This document shows, piece after piece, positions 23,022 through 35,121 of a stretch of DNA of 64,000 nt (the first letter of the stretch is position 1; each line of letters begins with the position of its first letter). The translations under genes were made by a program, and so were the position numbers. The stretch is from Quercus robur (Eukaryota > Streptophyta > Magnoliopsida > Fagales > Fagaceae), in assembly GCF_932294415.1 (NCBI RefSeq), contig NC_065536.1, positions 1,860,001 to 1,924,000 on the forward strand, read 5' to 3'. Below the pieces are notes generated by a model. It had not been told where the DNA came from and did not search any database. It saw only the letters and a program-made list of their open reading frames with translations.

Positions 23022-24179
23022 TATAAAGAAATATTAATATCTGAGAGATATTACGTCTACAACATTTTTATAACAAATAACAGGTGGTTAGTTGTTATTG
23101 GTTCAAATTTGAAACTAATACTAAGATTACTTTTTTGCCCCAACAACAACTAGTAACAACCTATCACTTAGAATTTGTTGTAAAAATGTTGTAAACATAT
23201 CATTTCTCTTAATATCCATACAAATATACAATATATAGAATGGAGGTTTAGTAATTAATTTTGGTATAATGACTTTTCTTTCTCCCTATCATTCTTCCAA
23301 CCCCTTTTCTTTCTTTCTTAATTCTTCTTATTCCCCCATAGTTCTTCACCCTACTGTTACTCTTTTTCAAACTCTTCATCTCTCTTTTTTAAATCTCCTT
23401 ATTCCTTTGTTTTTATAAATTTATTACTTCTCTCTAATTCATTCCACATTCTTCCTACAAAAAAATATATTTCTTGCTCTCTCTCTCTCTCTCCTCTTCT
23501 TCTTCTTCTTCTTCTTCTTTTTTCTATGTATTTATTATTTTATTTGCCTTTTTTAGCACATTTTTCTTGCAACTTTACTTTATGTTGATACATTTTAGTG
23601 TTTTGATTCCCCATCACAAGCCCCCATTCTTATGAATTTTGGATTTATATATATATATAAAGTTTGGGTAAATACTTGTTTTGAAAGTGAGAATTTAAAT
23701 TTATATAATAACATGCTTGACTTGGCTATGTATTTGATTGTGTTTACCAATTATTTGAATAATTGACTATTACAAATACTATATCTTATGACATTAATTT
23801 CATTTTAATTTGGGTTTGAGATATTTTTTCTTTATTTTAGACATTAGGGAGAGAAAGTTTGAATTTGGATGTTATTTTGGCTTTCTTTTTTGTTTCAATT
23901 TGTGTTTATATTAGGTTTTGGATCCTAAAAGTGTACGTTCAAAAAACAATTCTTGATTTATAAATGTTTAGAGAGGTAACATTTTTTTTTTTTTTTTGGA
24001 TATAGGGTGTGAAATTTGGATTTTATGGATTTTTTTAATCAGTATTAATTGCCAATATCTAGTGAACTTTGATGATGTACAAAATTTTGTAAGTAAATAT
24101 TGTTTAGAAATGAATATTTTCTCAACTTACCTTTTGAGTTCTTGAGAAAGTTTGTTTTGTTTTACATGTTTTATTTTTT

Positions 24180-24345
24180 TATTTATAGTTATGATAATAC
24201 TTCAATCTATAGCATCTATTCCTTAATAATTTTTCTTTATCGTTAGGCCAAGATACCAATTGGTTTTTGGTATAAGTGGGATTCAACCCTAATCTCTCTT
24301 ATTCATCAACAAAATGCTTTACTAGTTAAGCTAATTAGAATCCAT
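24180..24345 (-). mobile_element. tRNA-type SINE, second family
   Basis: On the minus strand it shows TTAGCTTAACTAGTAAAGCA (A-box region), AGGGTTGAATCCCACTTATA (B-box region) and a tail matching the copy at 22245-22400. It is moderately diverged. Confidence 0.62.
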
Positions 24346-24494
24346 ATTTTACTTTTAATCTTCTTAATAAAGAAAATTCATAATTATAATGTGTTATATA
24401 TATATATATATATATAGTTATTAACTTCAAAAAAAAACTTTCATGCACATCGCATAGTTTATAGCGACTAGTTTCCTCTTAACTCTTAGCATAA

Positions 24495-24531
<37 letters not shown>

Positions 24532-24772
24532 AATAACCTTTCCTTGTCTGTTCCTTGCAGATGTGTCTCCTAAGATAACTTTGAAAATTCCTTCTCAACT
24601 ATTATAATCCAAGTGGTCACAACCGACAACCACGAATACTGGTATCAACGAAGACACAAATGGGATTAAAGAAACATAGTTTATATTTTACAAATTATGC
24701 ATATCTATAAAATAATTCATGAGTGTACTGTTAATACATGCTAGATTGTATAATAGTTTGAAGTCCATCGCC

Positions 24773-24779
24773 TATAAAA
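24773..24779 (+). promoter_or_regulatory. TATA box upstream of the UGT exon
   Basis: TATAAAA lies about 105 bp before the ATG at 24882 and is followed by a purine-rich leader. It is probably a relic of the promoter of the glycosyltransferase pseudogene. Confidence 0.4.
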
Positions 24780-24881
24780 AGCTTGGTATGTTGAAGGCAG
24801 AGAAGCAAAACTAGAAAGATAATACAGTTTAGTCATCCCTCTATACCTCGTGTGTTTAAGTGTGTCTATATATACATATAT

Positions 24882-25376
24882 ATGGACTCAATCACCTTCC
24901 GGCACGTGGCAGCGATACCTTTCCCATGCCAAGGCCACATCAACGCCATGATGGGTGTCTGCAAGTCATTATCTTCAAAACAAGGCCATGGAATTCTCAT
25001 CACCATCGTTGTCACTGAAGAGTGGCTCAGCTGCATCTGTGGCTCCGACCCCAGCAAGCCAAATGATAGCAGTAACACCACCATTCGCTTTGCTACCATC
25101 CATAACGTGGTCGAGCGTGAAAAATGGGTGACTTTGTACCCTTCAACGAAGTGGTGAAGGCGAAAATGGAAGCTCCTGTTGAAGAACACCTGGATCGACT
25201 CAACCCTCCGGTGGATAGAATCATAGCTGACTTTGAGCTGCAGTGGCCACTCGACTTAGCGATTCGAAAGGAAATTCCAATTGCCTCGCTTTGCTGTATA
25301 TCAGCTTTTTTTTTCTCCATGCTTCATCGTTATTATGTTTTCACACAGCATCATCGTTTGCCGCTTCACTTTATAG
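24882..25376 (+). pseudogene. UDP-glycosyltransferase (UGT87A-like), frameshifted first exon only
   Basis: Family 1 plant UGTs move glucose from UDP-glucose to small acceptors. The N-terminal frame from 24882 reads HVAAIPFPCQGHINAMM then ILITIVVTEEWL, close to UGT87A proteins. The conserved His of the GHI motif, normally the catalytic base, is present. Near 25113-25122 (an A run) the frame shifts; the second frame continues with KMEAPVEEHLDRLNPPVD and the family's RIIADFELQWPLDLA. It stops looking coding at TTTATA|GGTACT (about 25376), near where I would expect the family's intron. No second exon, with the PSPG sugar-nucleotide-binding box, appears before 32 kb. Frameshift plus missing exon make it a pseudogene. 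Confidence 0.8.
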
Positions 25377-25588
25377 GTACTTCCTTTAGTAATAATGCAT
25401 GTTAGTGCGAAATAAAAATAACAGATCTCATCTTTCACATTTTTTGCTCCAATTTAATAACACATGTGACTGTGATTTAAGAACCATTACTATCATATTG
25501 ATTGACCTAACATTTTTACTCTTTCACTCACAGTCGCATATATCACAATTGCACTAGAAATTATGGTACAAAAAATGTGTCCTAATAA

Positions 25589-25676
25589 AGAGTCATATAG
25601 CTCAATTGGTTAACACAATCTGATATTTTTAACAGAAGCCTTTACGATTCAAATGACCTTCTCCCATTGCAACTAT
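25589..25676 (+). mobile_element. SINE head fragment, tRNA-like
   Basis: TAGCTCAATTGGTTAACACA matches a tRNA-type A box. ACGATTCAAATGACC about 45 bp downstream resembles a B box. The fragment is cut by the CACTA remnant that follows. Confidence 0.45.
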
Positions 25677-25797
25677 ACTACAACAAAATCTATTTTCAGT
25701 GACAAAAAAATTCGTTATTAAAAGTCCAGTTTTTCGTCGCCAACGACCTTTAGCGACGAAATCTACTAATTAGCGATGAAACTCATTTCGTCACTGA
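25677..25797. mobile_element. CACTA terminal fragment
   Basis: TACTACAACAAAATCTATTT followed by TTCAGTGAC and GCGACGAAAT segments matches the left end of the CACTA element at 26663 for about 120 bp, then stops. It is a deleted relative of the same family. Confidence 0.65.
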
Positions 25798-27693
25798 AAA
25801 TGATAATCCTTCAAACACATGATATACTCTTTCCTTCGGACACAATATTTTTGTAATTCTTTTTTTCATAGCTACTGACATAATTTATTGTGATAGGTTT
25901 CATTATTAAAATAAATTAAATATCAACAAAAAAACCTAATTGGAGTAGTGTAATAATTGTTTTTATAAGGTTGTTTCTATCGAAGATGTACAAATGTTCG
26001 AATTTCTCATTTCTTAACTAACGAATATATATATATATATATATATATATAAAGACCCCCTAATATTAAATCAATAAAAAGGCAATCCCATTAAAAAACC
26101 TAAACTATTTTATTAAAATATTTGTAGTAAGTAAAGTATGACAAATTATCATTGACCATAAAGATGAGCAATAATTTTTATGCATAAAAGTAAGAAGAGT
26201 GTATTAGTTGTTATCAAATTAAAAGATAGATACAAAAATTTAATTAATAATTTTGTATTTCAAAATCAAGAGGAGTAATTTTTACATAAAAAAATTATGA
26301 TATATAAATTTAAATAGATGTTATTTAATTTATATCTAAATATAGATAGGAATTCACTTAAAATCATTGATTCAAGCATCAAATTCTATTGGGTTGGTTT
26401 TGACAATAATTGGTATATAACATAATAAAAGTAGTGTCAATGATGGATTCAGGTAAGAGTAATGTCACTCTAATCACTATAAGTTATGTCAACATTTTAG
26501 AAAAATGATGTCCTTAGGAATAAAATCATACGTTTTATTCTTAGTGTACGTTCCGCTTTGTACTCTACTATACGTCCATTTTTTTTTTTTCATTTTAAAC
26601 TTTGATTATTATTATTATTATTATTATAAACATGTGACAGATTATAATTGGTAGAGCATATACACTACAACAAAATGTATTTTCAGTGACGAACAAATTC
26701 GTCACTAAAAGTCCAGTTTTTCGTCACTAAGGACCTTTAGTGACAAAATTGGACTTTTAGTGACAAAACTCATTTCGTCACTATAGCCTCGTCACTGAAA
26801 GTCCTGGTGACGAAAAATTTCATCACTAAAAGTCCGATTTGATTTTTTTTTTTTTTAACTTTTAGTGTTTTCGTCACTAAATGTTTTCCTCACTAAAAAC
26901 ACTATTCAGTGACGAAAATATTTCGTCACTAAAACTATGTTCGGGTATATATAGTGATGAAAAAATTCTTCACTAAAACTATTTTTAAGAAAATCCAGGC
27001 ACATATAGTGATGAAAATTTTCGACAACTAAAACCATTTCTTACAACATTTTGCTATATTTAGTGACGAAAATTTCGTCACTAAAACAATTTTTTGTTGC
27101 TATATTTGTGATGAAAAAATTCGTCACTAAAATTTATTTTCTGTTTTTATTTTTTTCCATGGCTTTGATATTAACCTGTAACTTGTCATTATATTATTAA
27201 AACCTCACATTTGAATAACACAACACATTTATAAAAAAAGATCCATACATTCCACAAGTGAAAAATAAAACAAATATCCAATTCAAACTCCTTCCATACA
27301 ATAATTGTTTGCAACACATACAATAACTCAAGATGTTTTATAACAATACAAAAAGTGTAGCATAATATAATTAGAACTAACGAAAGATGTCTTCATATGT
27401 TTTCAAGTAATGCCAAAAGTAAATCCCCTAAAAGCCACCAATAAGAAATCTACACAAATATAAAAACAATACTACATTAAAATCGTAAAGTAAAAACATT
27501 AACTATGTTATAAGAAACATTTCTAACAATTCATTAAGAGTAGCCACACCAATGAATTAAAATTACAACTCCAAATGTATAAGTTGTAGAAAGCAGATAT
27601 AGATTTTCAAGTGTAATATAATACAATTAGTTTCAAATAATGCATCATAAAAAGTAGTCACACCATGTAATGTGAGTCAATTGTTAAAATAAA

Positions 27694-28176
27694 GTACTAT
27701 TCATCACATCTAATCAACAAGGTTCATTCACATTTACAAGAAACTAAAAACAATCCCAATATTAGTTTAAACCACCTTATAACACCATGCAAGCCACCCG
27801 CTTGCTCCAACACAACAACCCACCACAAAACCAATCACAAACATTACAAGTATAGAGTGTTTACAAGTATTGAAATCAATTAATGTACTATTCATCACAT
27901 CTAATTAAAAAGGTCCATTCACATTTGTAAGAAATTAAAAACACTCCCAATATGAATTTAAACTACCTTATAACACCATGCAAGCCACCCGCTTACTCCA
28001 ACACAACAACCCACCACAAAACTAATCACAAACATTACAAGTATAGAGTGTTTACAAGTATTAAAATCAATTAAAGTACTATTCATCACATCTAATCAAC
28101 AAGGTCCATTCACATTTCCAAGAAATGAAAAACACTCTTAATATTAGTTTAAACCACCTTATAACACCATGCAACC
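27694..28176. repeat. 191 bp tandem repeat, 2.5 units, inside the CACTA element
   Basis: Units start at 27694, 27885 and 28076 with GTACTATTCATCACATCTAA. The third stops at about 28176. Units are nearly identical apart from a few substitutions. Confidence 0.85.
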
Positions 28177-29314
28177 CACAAAAGAAAAAATCTCAACCAA
28201 AATTAGCTCCCTACTTAAGCTTAAGCACAAACAAAACCAATAACAAACACATAACAACCAAAGGGAGTATAAAAAAGCAAAACATAAAAAGACATATGAA
28301 TAATCTTACCTTTATGATTATATATGACCAGTGTCCAGTTCTTGTTCACAGCAACATTTGAGATCACTTCACTTGTGTCTGTTTCAAAACAAAGTGTTGG
28401 GTTTGGCTCTCTCTAAAGACTAAACTCAAAAGTAGTTAAGAAAAACAAGGAATGTGGAAATTGCAATAATGGTAATAATTGGTGGAGGGACTAATTAGTT
28501 GAACAAACAAATTAGTGTAGATTCCATAATGTGCTTTGTGTTCCATCAACTATAACTACAAACAACTACATATAACTATAAAAACAAAATAGTCTTATTA
28601 GTAGTAATTCAAATCAAAGAATATGACCCTTAACTGACTTCCTTTGCACCGGTGGTGCCTAAAATTTTTAATTTCTTGTTTGCTAATTTTATGTTTTTTA
28701 AACTAAGATATTTAAAAAGCATATAAATATATGTTAGCATCTCAAAGAGGTACACATTACACAATGAGTTTAACCATTAACTATGAGACTATGAAGAAGC
28801 TTGTAAAAATAGCAGAGTAGTACTAGAGCTTGCTTCTATTTTATCTTTTTTTAATCCAAAAATGAGTTTGAAATGCTTAGATTAGATTTTCATATACATG
28901 AGTACTGGTTTTGAAACTAACAAAAACCATTACCAAGAAAACAAGTATAAGTTGTCAATAAACTCCAATACCCATTTTTATTTTTCTCTCACAAAATGAC
29001 AACCAAACATTTCTCTCCATTCTAACAAAATTGTCAAAGGGTACTACACAAATATAAATTTTAAACCATGTTGGACCTGACAATTTAACATAAACTCAAT
29101 CAGTCAACTATATAGCACAACATGTAACAAACTCAACTCTCTAAGGCATTTTGTCAAACATCAAGCAGATAAATTTGGACAACATAAAAGGATTAGAGAC
29201 CAGAAAAGAAAAACCAATTTCCATTAAATGAATGAAAACACAAAAAAAAAAATACCCCAATTTATGTTAAGGAACTAGAATCATTAAACAAAAAAATTAA
29301 CATCAAGCATTTAG

Positions 29315-29560
29315 AATCATTAAAAAAAATTACCCAAAGGAACTAGAATCATTAAACAAAAATTAACATAAAAATTAAGTCAAAAGGGAAAAAAAAAATA
29401 CCCATTACACGTTTGGGGGAGGCGAAGGGTCACCAATCATTAAAAAAAATTACCCAAAGGAACTAGAATCATTAAACAAAAATTAACATAAAAATTAACT
29501 CAAAAGGAAAAAAAAAAAAAAAATACCCATTACACGTTTGGGGGAGGCGAAGGGTCACCA
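29315..29560. repeat. 120 bp tandem duplication inside the CACTA element
   Basis: 29315-29434 and 29435-29560 share ACTAGAATCATTAAACAAAA and end with CACGTTTGGGGGAGGCGAAG. The second copy has a longer A run. Confidence 0.85.
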
Positions 29561-29875
29561 GCTAGGTGGAAGGCAAAGGGTCGCCGGAAGCATCGCAAAC
29601 TGAACATCACCGACGAGTTGAGCTTCATCGACGACGCTTCAGCGTCGCAATCGGTGAGCCAAGCGTCGCGATCGGCGAGTTGAGCATCGCGATCGCGACG
29701 CTGAAGCGTCAACGTTGAGCTTCAGCTCATCGATAAAGCTCAACGGCGACGCTTCAATGTCGCGATCGGCGAGCTGAGCATTGCGATCAACGAGCTGAGC
29801 GTCGCGATCGCGACGCTGAAGCGTCGCCTTTGAGCTTCATCAGCGACAGTTGACTCAACGGAGCTTCAGCGACGG
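29535..29875. repeat. GC-rich patch of short repeats in the CACTA interior
   Basis: Repeats of GCGTCGCGATCG, GGCGAGCTGAGC and GACGCTGAAGCG alternate on both strands, in a base composition far above the surrounding AT-rich DNA. A minus-strand frame of 60 codons (29530-29712) is open but purely repetitive. It may descend from a captured coding exon; I do not recognise one. Confidence 0.6.
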
Positions 29876-30514
29876 TTTTTTTGCTTTGGGTTTTTTTGGT
29901 CCAGATTGGCTTTTTTTTTTTCTTTTTTTTTTTTGACTGAAATGCTTGGGTTGAAATGTTTTGAGGTAGCTGGGTATTGTATTGAAATTAGGCTTTTAAG
30001 TTTTTAGTGACGAATTTCACTTTCGTCACTAAAGACCTAGGCTTTATTAAGATTTTTAGAGACGAAATTCATATTTCATCACTAAATCATACTTTTAGTG
30101 ACGAATTGTGATTTCGTCACTAAAAACATATAAGTGCAAAACTGTTATTATTTTTAGTGACGAATTTTTTTCCTCGCTAATTCTTCTTTATAGTGACGAA
30201 ATGATTTTCGTCACTAATACTATCCAAAACAATACCTACAGTGACGAAATATTTTGTCACTAAAAATTTCAACTTTTAGCGACGAAATATTTTGTCACTA
30301 TAGATTAATTAAACTCGTGCCAAAGTTTCCCTCCACTGGCCCCCATTTTTCAGATCACAATAGCGACGAAATTTATTTTTTGTCGCAAAATGTTATAATT
30401 TTTTTCATTATTAGTGACGAAATTCATATTTCGTCACTAAAGCTATATTTTTAGCGACGAAAAATATTTCCTCACTAATTTTCGTCACTAAAAATACATT
30501 TTGTTGTAGTGATA

Positions 30515-31739
30515 TATAAAATGGACTATTCAATATGGGACAAAAGATTTTTATTCATGTCCCCGGTATTACTTGAAAAATCTCCACTTCCTTACTATAA
30601 TTTTAATATATGTATATGTTTACTAGTTGGACACCTCAAAGAAATTAAATTTAATTGGTTTGCATGTTAGTTTCAAATCACAAGAGAGAATCCATTTCAC
30701 TGTACATTTTATTTCTTAGATCAAACATTTGCCGCATCAGAATTTTAAATGGTAAAGCAATTGATAAACTTTTAAATTTATAATATTTAATCCAAACCAT
30801 GAAATATGTCCATTTTAAGTGGAGAGGATTGCTTACTACATTAAGATAGTATTAACAAACTATCATCTAAAACAAATATACAAAATCATTATTTCTTACT
30901 ACATTAAGATTTAATCATTTACCAATAAAGACAAAAGATACAAAACACCATTGTTTCTTAATACATGACAATGCAGTCACCTACGAAAAGGGAACTTGGT
31001 GCTCTCTTAAATCTTTGAAATCATTTATGATTGAATGTAAACTAAATATCGAAACTGTTGTCCCTTTCAATGTATAACATCAAAGACTAAAAAAAAAAAA
31101 TTATGTTTATTATCTTACAAAAGGAGTAATTGTTATTACTGAGTAAAAGCAAATACAAGAATGTGGGTGATACACATGATACATCAATTATAAATTTAAA
31201 CTTCTCAATTTATAGATTTATTAGTTTCATAAATTTATCTTATTTCAAAATAATAGTTAAAGCATTATGATGTGCAACATTTTTATTTTATGATGTATTT
31301 GTTTATCTCTTTATCTTTGTTTTTGTGATTTGTCTTTCAATTTTTTTTGGTCTCAAAAATAGTATCAATAGAATATTAAATATTCAACTTATACACATTG
31401 TTGCCACACTAACACCACTATAAATTTATTATCCTCTGCCGGCACCATCAATCTGATGCCCTTTTTTTTTTTTCCTTGAATCAACGTGGTGAATTTGGGC
31501 TAAAATAGTGGCTTGTTAGGCTGGGTTGTAATTTATAAAAATGGCTGAAAGATTGTTGTTTGGGCTGGGTTTTTTTTTTTTTTGGAGACTGATAATTATT
31601 GTTGTTTTGACTGGATTATGACCTTGTTTGGCTTTAATGTTGTATTTGGGCTGGGTTAAGATTTTAGTTTTGAAGGGGCATGCTTTTTGAAGCAAGGGGG
31701 CCCAACTCTAATTTTTCTTGGGTCTAAATTAAATTAGGT

Positions 31740-31775
<36 letters not shown>

Positions 31776-31985
31776 TCTTCTTTTTTTTGGGTAATGTCCA
31801 GAAGGAACCGGGCCCCATGGGCCCATACGTGGGTCCGTCCATGCTAATGGAAAGCTGTTCAACTCTTGTGGAATAGGAAAACTTGACAAGCATTTTTTTT
31901 CTTTGAGGGGGAGAGATATTTGGGTTCAAGAGTTTTGATCATGTTCAAGACGACTTCTAATGAAATTTAAAATAGGTAATGGGTG
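30515..31985. other. Intergenic, no gene
   Basis: AT-rich, with T runs, GGGCTGGGTT-type motifs at about 31495-31690 and an (AT)n tract at about 31743-31770. No gene or complete transposon is recognised, and no second UGT exon is found. Confidence 0.5.
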
Positions 31986-32516
31986 TATACAAATTCACAA
32001 TACAATACTTCACATGCTCAACAATGCAATTGAATCTCATCAGTACGAACTCCTCAAAAGTCAAAAGGATTATCAAAAATCAAACAAATGGCACTTGAAT
32101 TTTAGCTGCACTATCTAGCCATTTAGGCTTTTTGATCATTTGATTACATTTACAGGTCCACACAAAAGCGCAACATATGTGAACAACATAAATATATATA
32201 AACAACCGGCTTCTAAAGCCACCTTGTTGATTTGACCTTTAACAAACTGGCTGATTCAAGATTATTAAGACTCCAGTGCGTCTTTCAGCTGCAATGTTTC
32301 ATATTTGGTTATTCACGATCAGAAAAATGAAATTTGACAGAAGTATAGCTTGACGATGTTTCTTCTTGACATCCATGGCATGTTACATTCACAATGTTGA
32401 CTGGAGCTTCATCTACAAGCATTTTTGCTTCACGGAGGAGAGAAAGGGAGCTTTGTTGTTCTACAATAATGAGCTTTGCCATTCTGCCTATGAAGCTCTC
32501 TCAATTGCTTCACAAA

Positions 32517-32565
32517 ACGTTTGGATAACAATGAATCTCACGTCTGCGTTTTGAGTTGCGTTTTC

Positions 32566-32603
<38 letters not shown>

Positions 32604-32850
32604 TTGGTCAGCTGCAGCAGGGGACAGTGACTACTGTTCATAAATAGTAGCCGCACTTTTCCTACTTTTTCTTTGCTTTTATCAGTCTTGTGGGTCCCGT
32701 GAACACTACACGAGACCCACAAATATCACTTTTTAACAACTTTTTCATTAAAAATGGGTCTCACAATACTATTCACGCATTTAAAAATTATTTTACTACA
32801 GTGTTTTCAGTTTTCAATTTCAGGAAAATAAGTTCAATCCAAACATACCT
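32517..32850. mobile_element. MITE of about 330 bp in copy 1
   Basis: Sequence between GTTTGGATAACAATG and TTCAATCCAAAC interrupts the duplicated block. Inside, GTGGGTCCCGTGAACACTAC and TTTTAAAAATTATTTTACTA-like segments are of a kind frequent in hAT-type MITEs of woody dicots (recalled, not tested). A T-rich run lies near 32560-32606. Exact ends were not resolved. Confidence 0.5.
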
Positions 32851-32858
32851 ATTAATAT

Positions 32859-33527
32859 CTAGGTTGCATGAACACGCCATTTTTGGCATCATGTCCGCAT
32901 CCGACACGTGTTGGACACCGGAACGGGGACGACGCGCCAGATTCCGATGTCCGGTGGTGTCCCTTTTTTTTCTTTTTTTTTTCGCTTCTCTGACACGGCT
33001 TCGACATGGTGCCGACGCGATTCCGACATGACGCCAACGCAGCTCCGACACGGCGCCGACGCGATTCCAACGCCTTCGACACGCCAACAGTGAAAAAAAA
33101 AATCACAAATTTTGACTGGTGAACTTACCAATACCATTGATTTTGTGATAACCCTAAAATAATATAGCAAGTTTAGAGTCTCTTAGACTGAAAGTTGAAA
33201 CCATATCTCAAGTTCTTCTCAAGCCACCCTCCCTCTATCGCTTCTGCTGCCTTCTGTCCCTCGCCGGAGTTAGATCGGGCCGATTGGCAAGCTCCAATGT
33301 CGACGCCATGCCCTTTGTCCTTTGTCCCTTCCGATCTCTCTCTCTCTCTCGGCGCGGACCGATCTCTTCTCTGTTCTCTCTCTGTTTTTTTTTTCTTCTT
33401 TCTTTCTTTACGATATTAACTTGAATGTATTATTACTTACTTATTATAACGCGTTTTGTTTTTGTTTTGTGTTTTTTTTTTTTTTTTTAACTACTGCTGT
33501 GGCCTGTGTGCCTTCTGTCCCTTTTTA

Positions 33528-33558
<31 letters not shown>

Positions 33559-33901
33559 TTTAATATTAGTTATAACTTATAAATTTGTTTTTGTGTGTCC
33601 TACTATAGTTTTATTTATTTATTAAAATTATATATTGTAGGTGATTTTACTAAAATGAATACTGAAAGTGCTTGAAGATTTTGTGTATTATTGTAATACT
33701 TTGCGTGTTAGTTTACTTATTTGTAGTTCTTACATAATTTAAATTCTAAAAATAGATATATTTTGTCTAAAAATATTAAAAAAATATGCCTAAATATAAA
33801 ATTTAATTAATTATTTAACCGCTGTGTCGTGTCCTTATTTTTCAAAAATTGCCATATCCCCGTGTTTGTGTCTGTGTCGTGTCCGTGTCCGTGCAACTTA
33901 G
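32859..33901. mobile_element. hAT-like non-autonomous element with GC-rich repeats, 1043 bp
   Basis: The ends CTAGGTTGCATGAACACG and, from the right, CTAAGTTGCACGGACACG form inverted repeats. An 8 bp direct repeat ATTAATAT (32851-32858, 33902-33909) flanks them. The left part (32880-33090) is packed with GACACGG / GCCGACGCGATTCC units and the right end with GTGTCCGTGTC units; AT-rich DNA lies between. No transposase is seen. Reading frames on both strands in the GC-rich part are repeat artefacts. Confidence 0.68.
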
Positions 33902-34089
33902 ATTAATATATGCAAACAAGAAGATTTTGCTCCAAGGGCCTAAATCCAGAAACGGATCTGTAGGTGAGACATCTTGGAATCACTGTCAACCACAGCAAGA
34001 ACAGAATCCCACTGCTTGGGCTTCTCCCCAGAAATACACATAATATATATATATATATATACATAATTATATATTCTTAGTAGTGTTTC

Positions 34090-35089
34090 AAAAAATTGAA
34101 ATTTAAAAGAAATATCTGAGTATACAAATAAATTCTACTTCTTAACACAGGCAATTTAAGTACTTTCGAAACCACGTCCTATAATGACAAACTTGATAAC
34201 CAGTCATTCATATTCAAACAACAAAAAGATAGGAAAAGAAAAATTTACAGTTATACATAAAGCCAGTTGCTAGGTTTCCTATTCATATGTCACTGCTCGA
34301 CATTTTTTCATCTTGACATCCATGACATGTTACGTTTATATTGTTGATTAGAGCCTGATCTTGAAGCATTTGTGTGTATGAATTGAGTATAGAGCTTTGC
34401 AAACAAGGACAGAGCTTCAGCGAGAAGAGAAAGGGAGCTCTGTCGGCTGTCGCTCTGCCGTATAGAGACTTGCCATTCTGCCTATGGAGCTTTCTCAATT
34501 AGCTATCTTTGACCACCAGAATGTAAGGCATGGATATTGAGGTGCGTTGTTGCTTAACAGCTTTGACCAGTATAAACTATACTTCTCCAATAGGTTTAGA
34601 CTGCACAAGTTTTACAAACAAGTTGTTGCTTCAAAGGAAATAAAAAAATTCAACAAAATTATTACCACAAATACAAAGGAAATTTTTTATTTTGACATCA
34701 AAATGATTCTATCAATTGAAAGTAATCATCAATCAGCAAACAATTAAAGTTTTAAGCTCAAACCCATCCCAAGATCAATCTGGTTTTTTTATTCCTCATC
34801 CACAAATTCTCAAAAAGGAGTACACAATACAGACTATCATAGTAAATTTTCTGTGTGCTTGATGTAAGACCATTAATGCAATGTAGCATTATATTGAATT
34901 GAGGCCAAAGGAAAGGCAACAATATTTACCAAAATTCCAAATTGTGCAAGATCGACATAAATTAGCAATTCATTGACTATATTTAAAACTTATATAACCA
35001 CATGGTGGAATGATGTCGAGCAATTTTATTGGAATAATGTAAAAATTCATGGTGATGATTACACACACAAAGAAGATAGGAGAATATAT

Positions 35090-35121
<32 letters not shown>

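Larger units (their letters stand above)
22103..24770. other. Intergenic, repeat-rich, no gene
   Basis: Holds two SINEs of a second family (22245-22400, 24180-24345), a 114 bp tandem duplication with a Stowaway MITE (22567-23021), a CT-rich stretch with (TTC)n at about 23460-23520, and (AT)n near 24400-24416. Confidence 0.5.
25377..26662. other. Region downstream of the UGT relic, no gene
   Basis: Contains a tRNA-like SINE fragment (25589-25690), a CACTA end fragment (25677-25797), an (AT)n tract at about 26027-26051 and an (ATT)n run near 26610-26627. Otherwise AT-rich. Confidence 0.5.
26663..30511. mobile_element. Non-autonomous CACTA (En/Spm) element, 3849 bp
   Basis: The inverted ends are CACTACAACAAAATGTATTT and its complement, flanked by a 3 bp duplication ATA (26660-26662 and 30512-30514). 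About 480 bp at the left and 510 bp at the right are filled with TTAGTGACGAAA / TTTCGTCACTAA units in both orientations, the subterminal transposase-binding repeats usual in this superfamily. The interior holds no transposase. It contains a 191 bp tandem repeat, a 120 bp tandem repeat and a GC-rich patch. It may lie in what was the intron or 3' side of the broken UGT gene. Confidence 0.88.

Noticed and set aside
29530-29712. 60-codon minus-strand frame rich in Arg/Asp
   Set aside because: Purely the product of a GC-rich short repeat; no start context or domain.
30000-30490. Regularly spaced short repeats resembling an array
   Set aside because: They are CACTA subterminal repeats in both orientations with variable spacing, at a transposon end in a plant genome; not CRISPR.
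32788-33170. Several Arg-rich frames on both strands
   Set aside because: They are translations of GACACGG/GCCGACGCG repeats in a hAT-like element.
33195-33582. Ser/Leu/Phe-rich plus-strand frames
   Set aside because: CT-rich and AT-repeat low complexity inside the same element.
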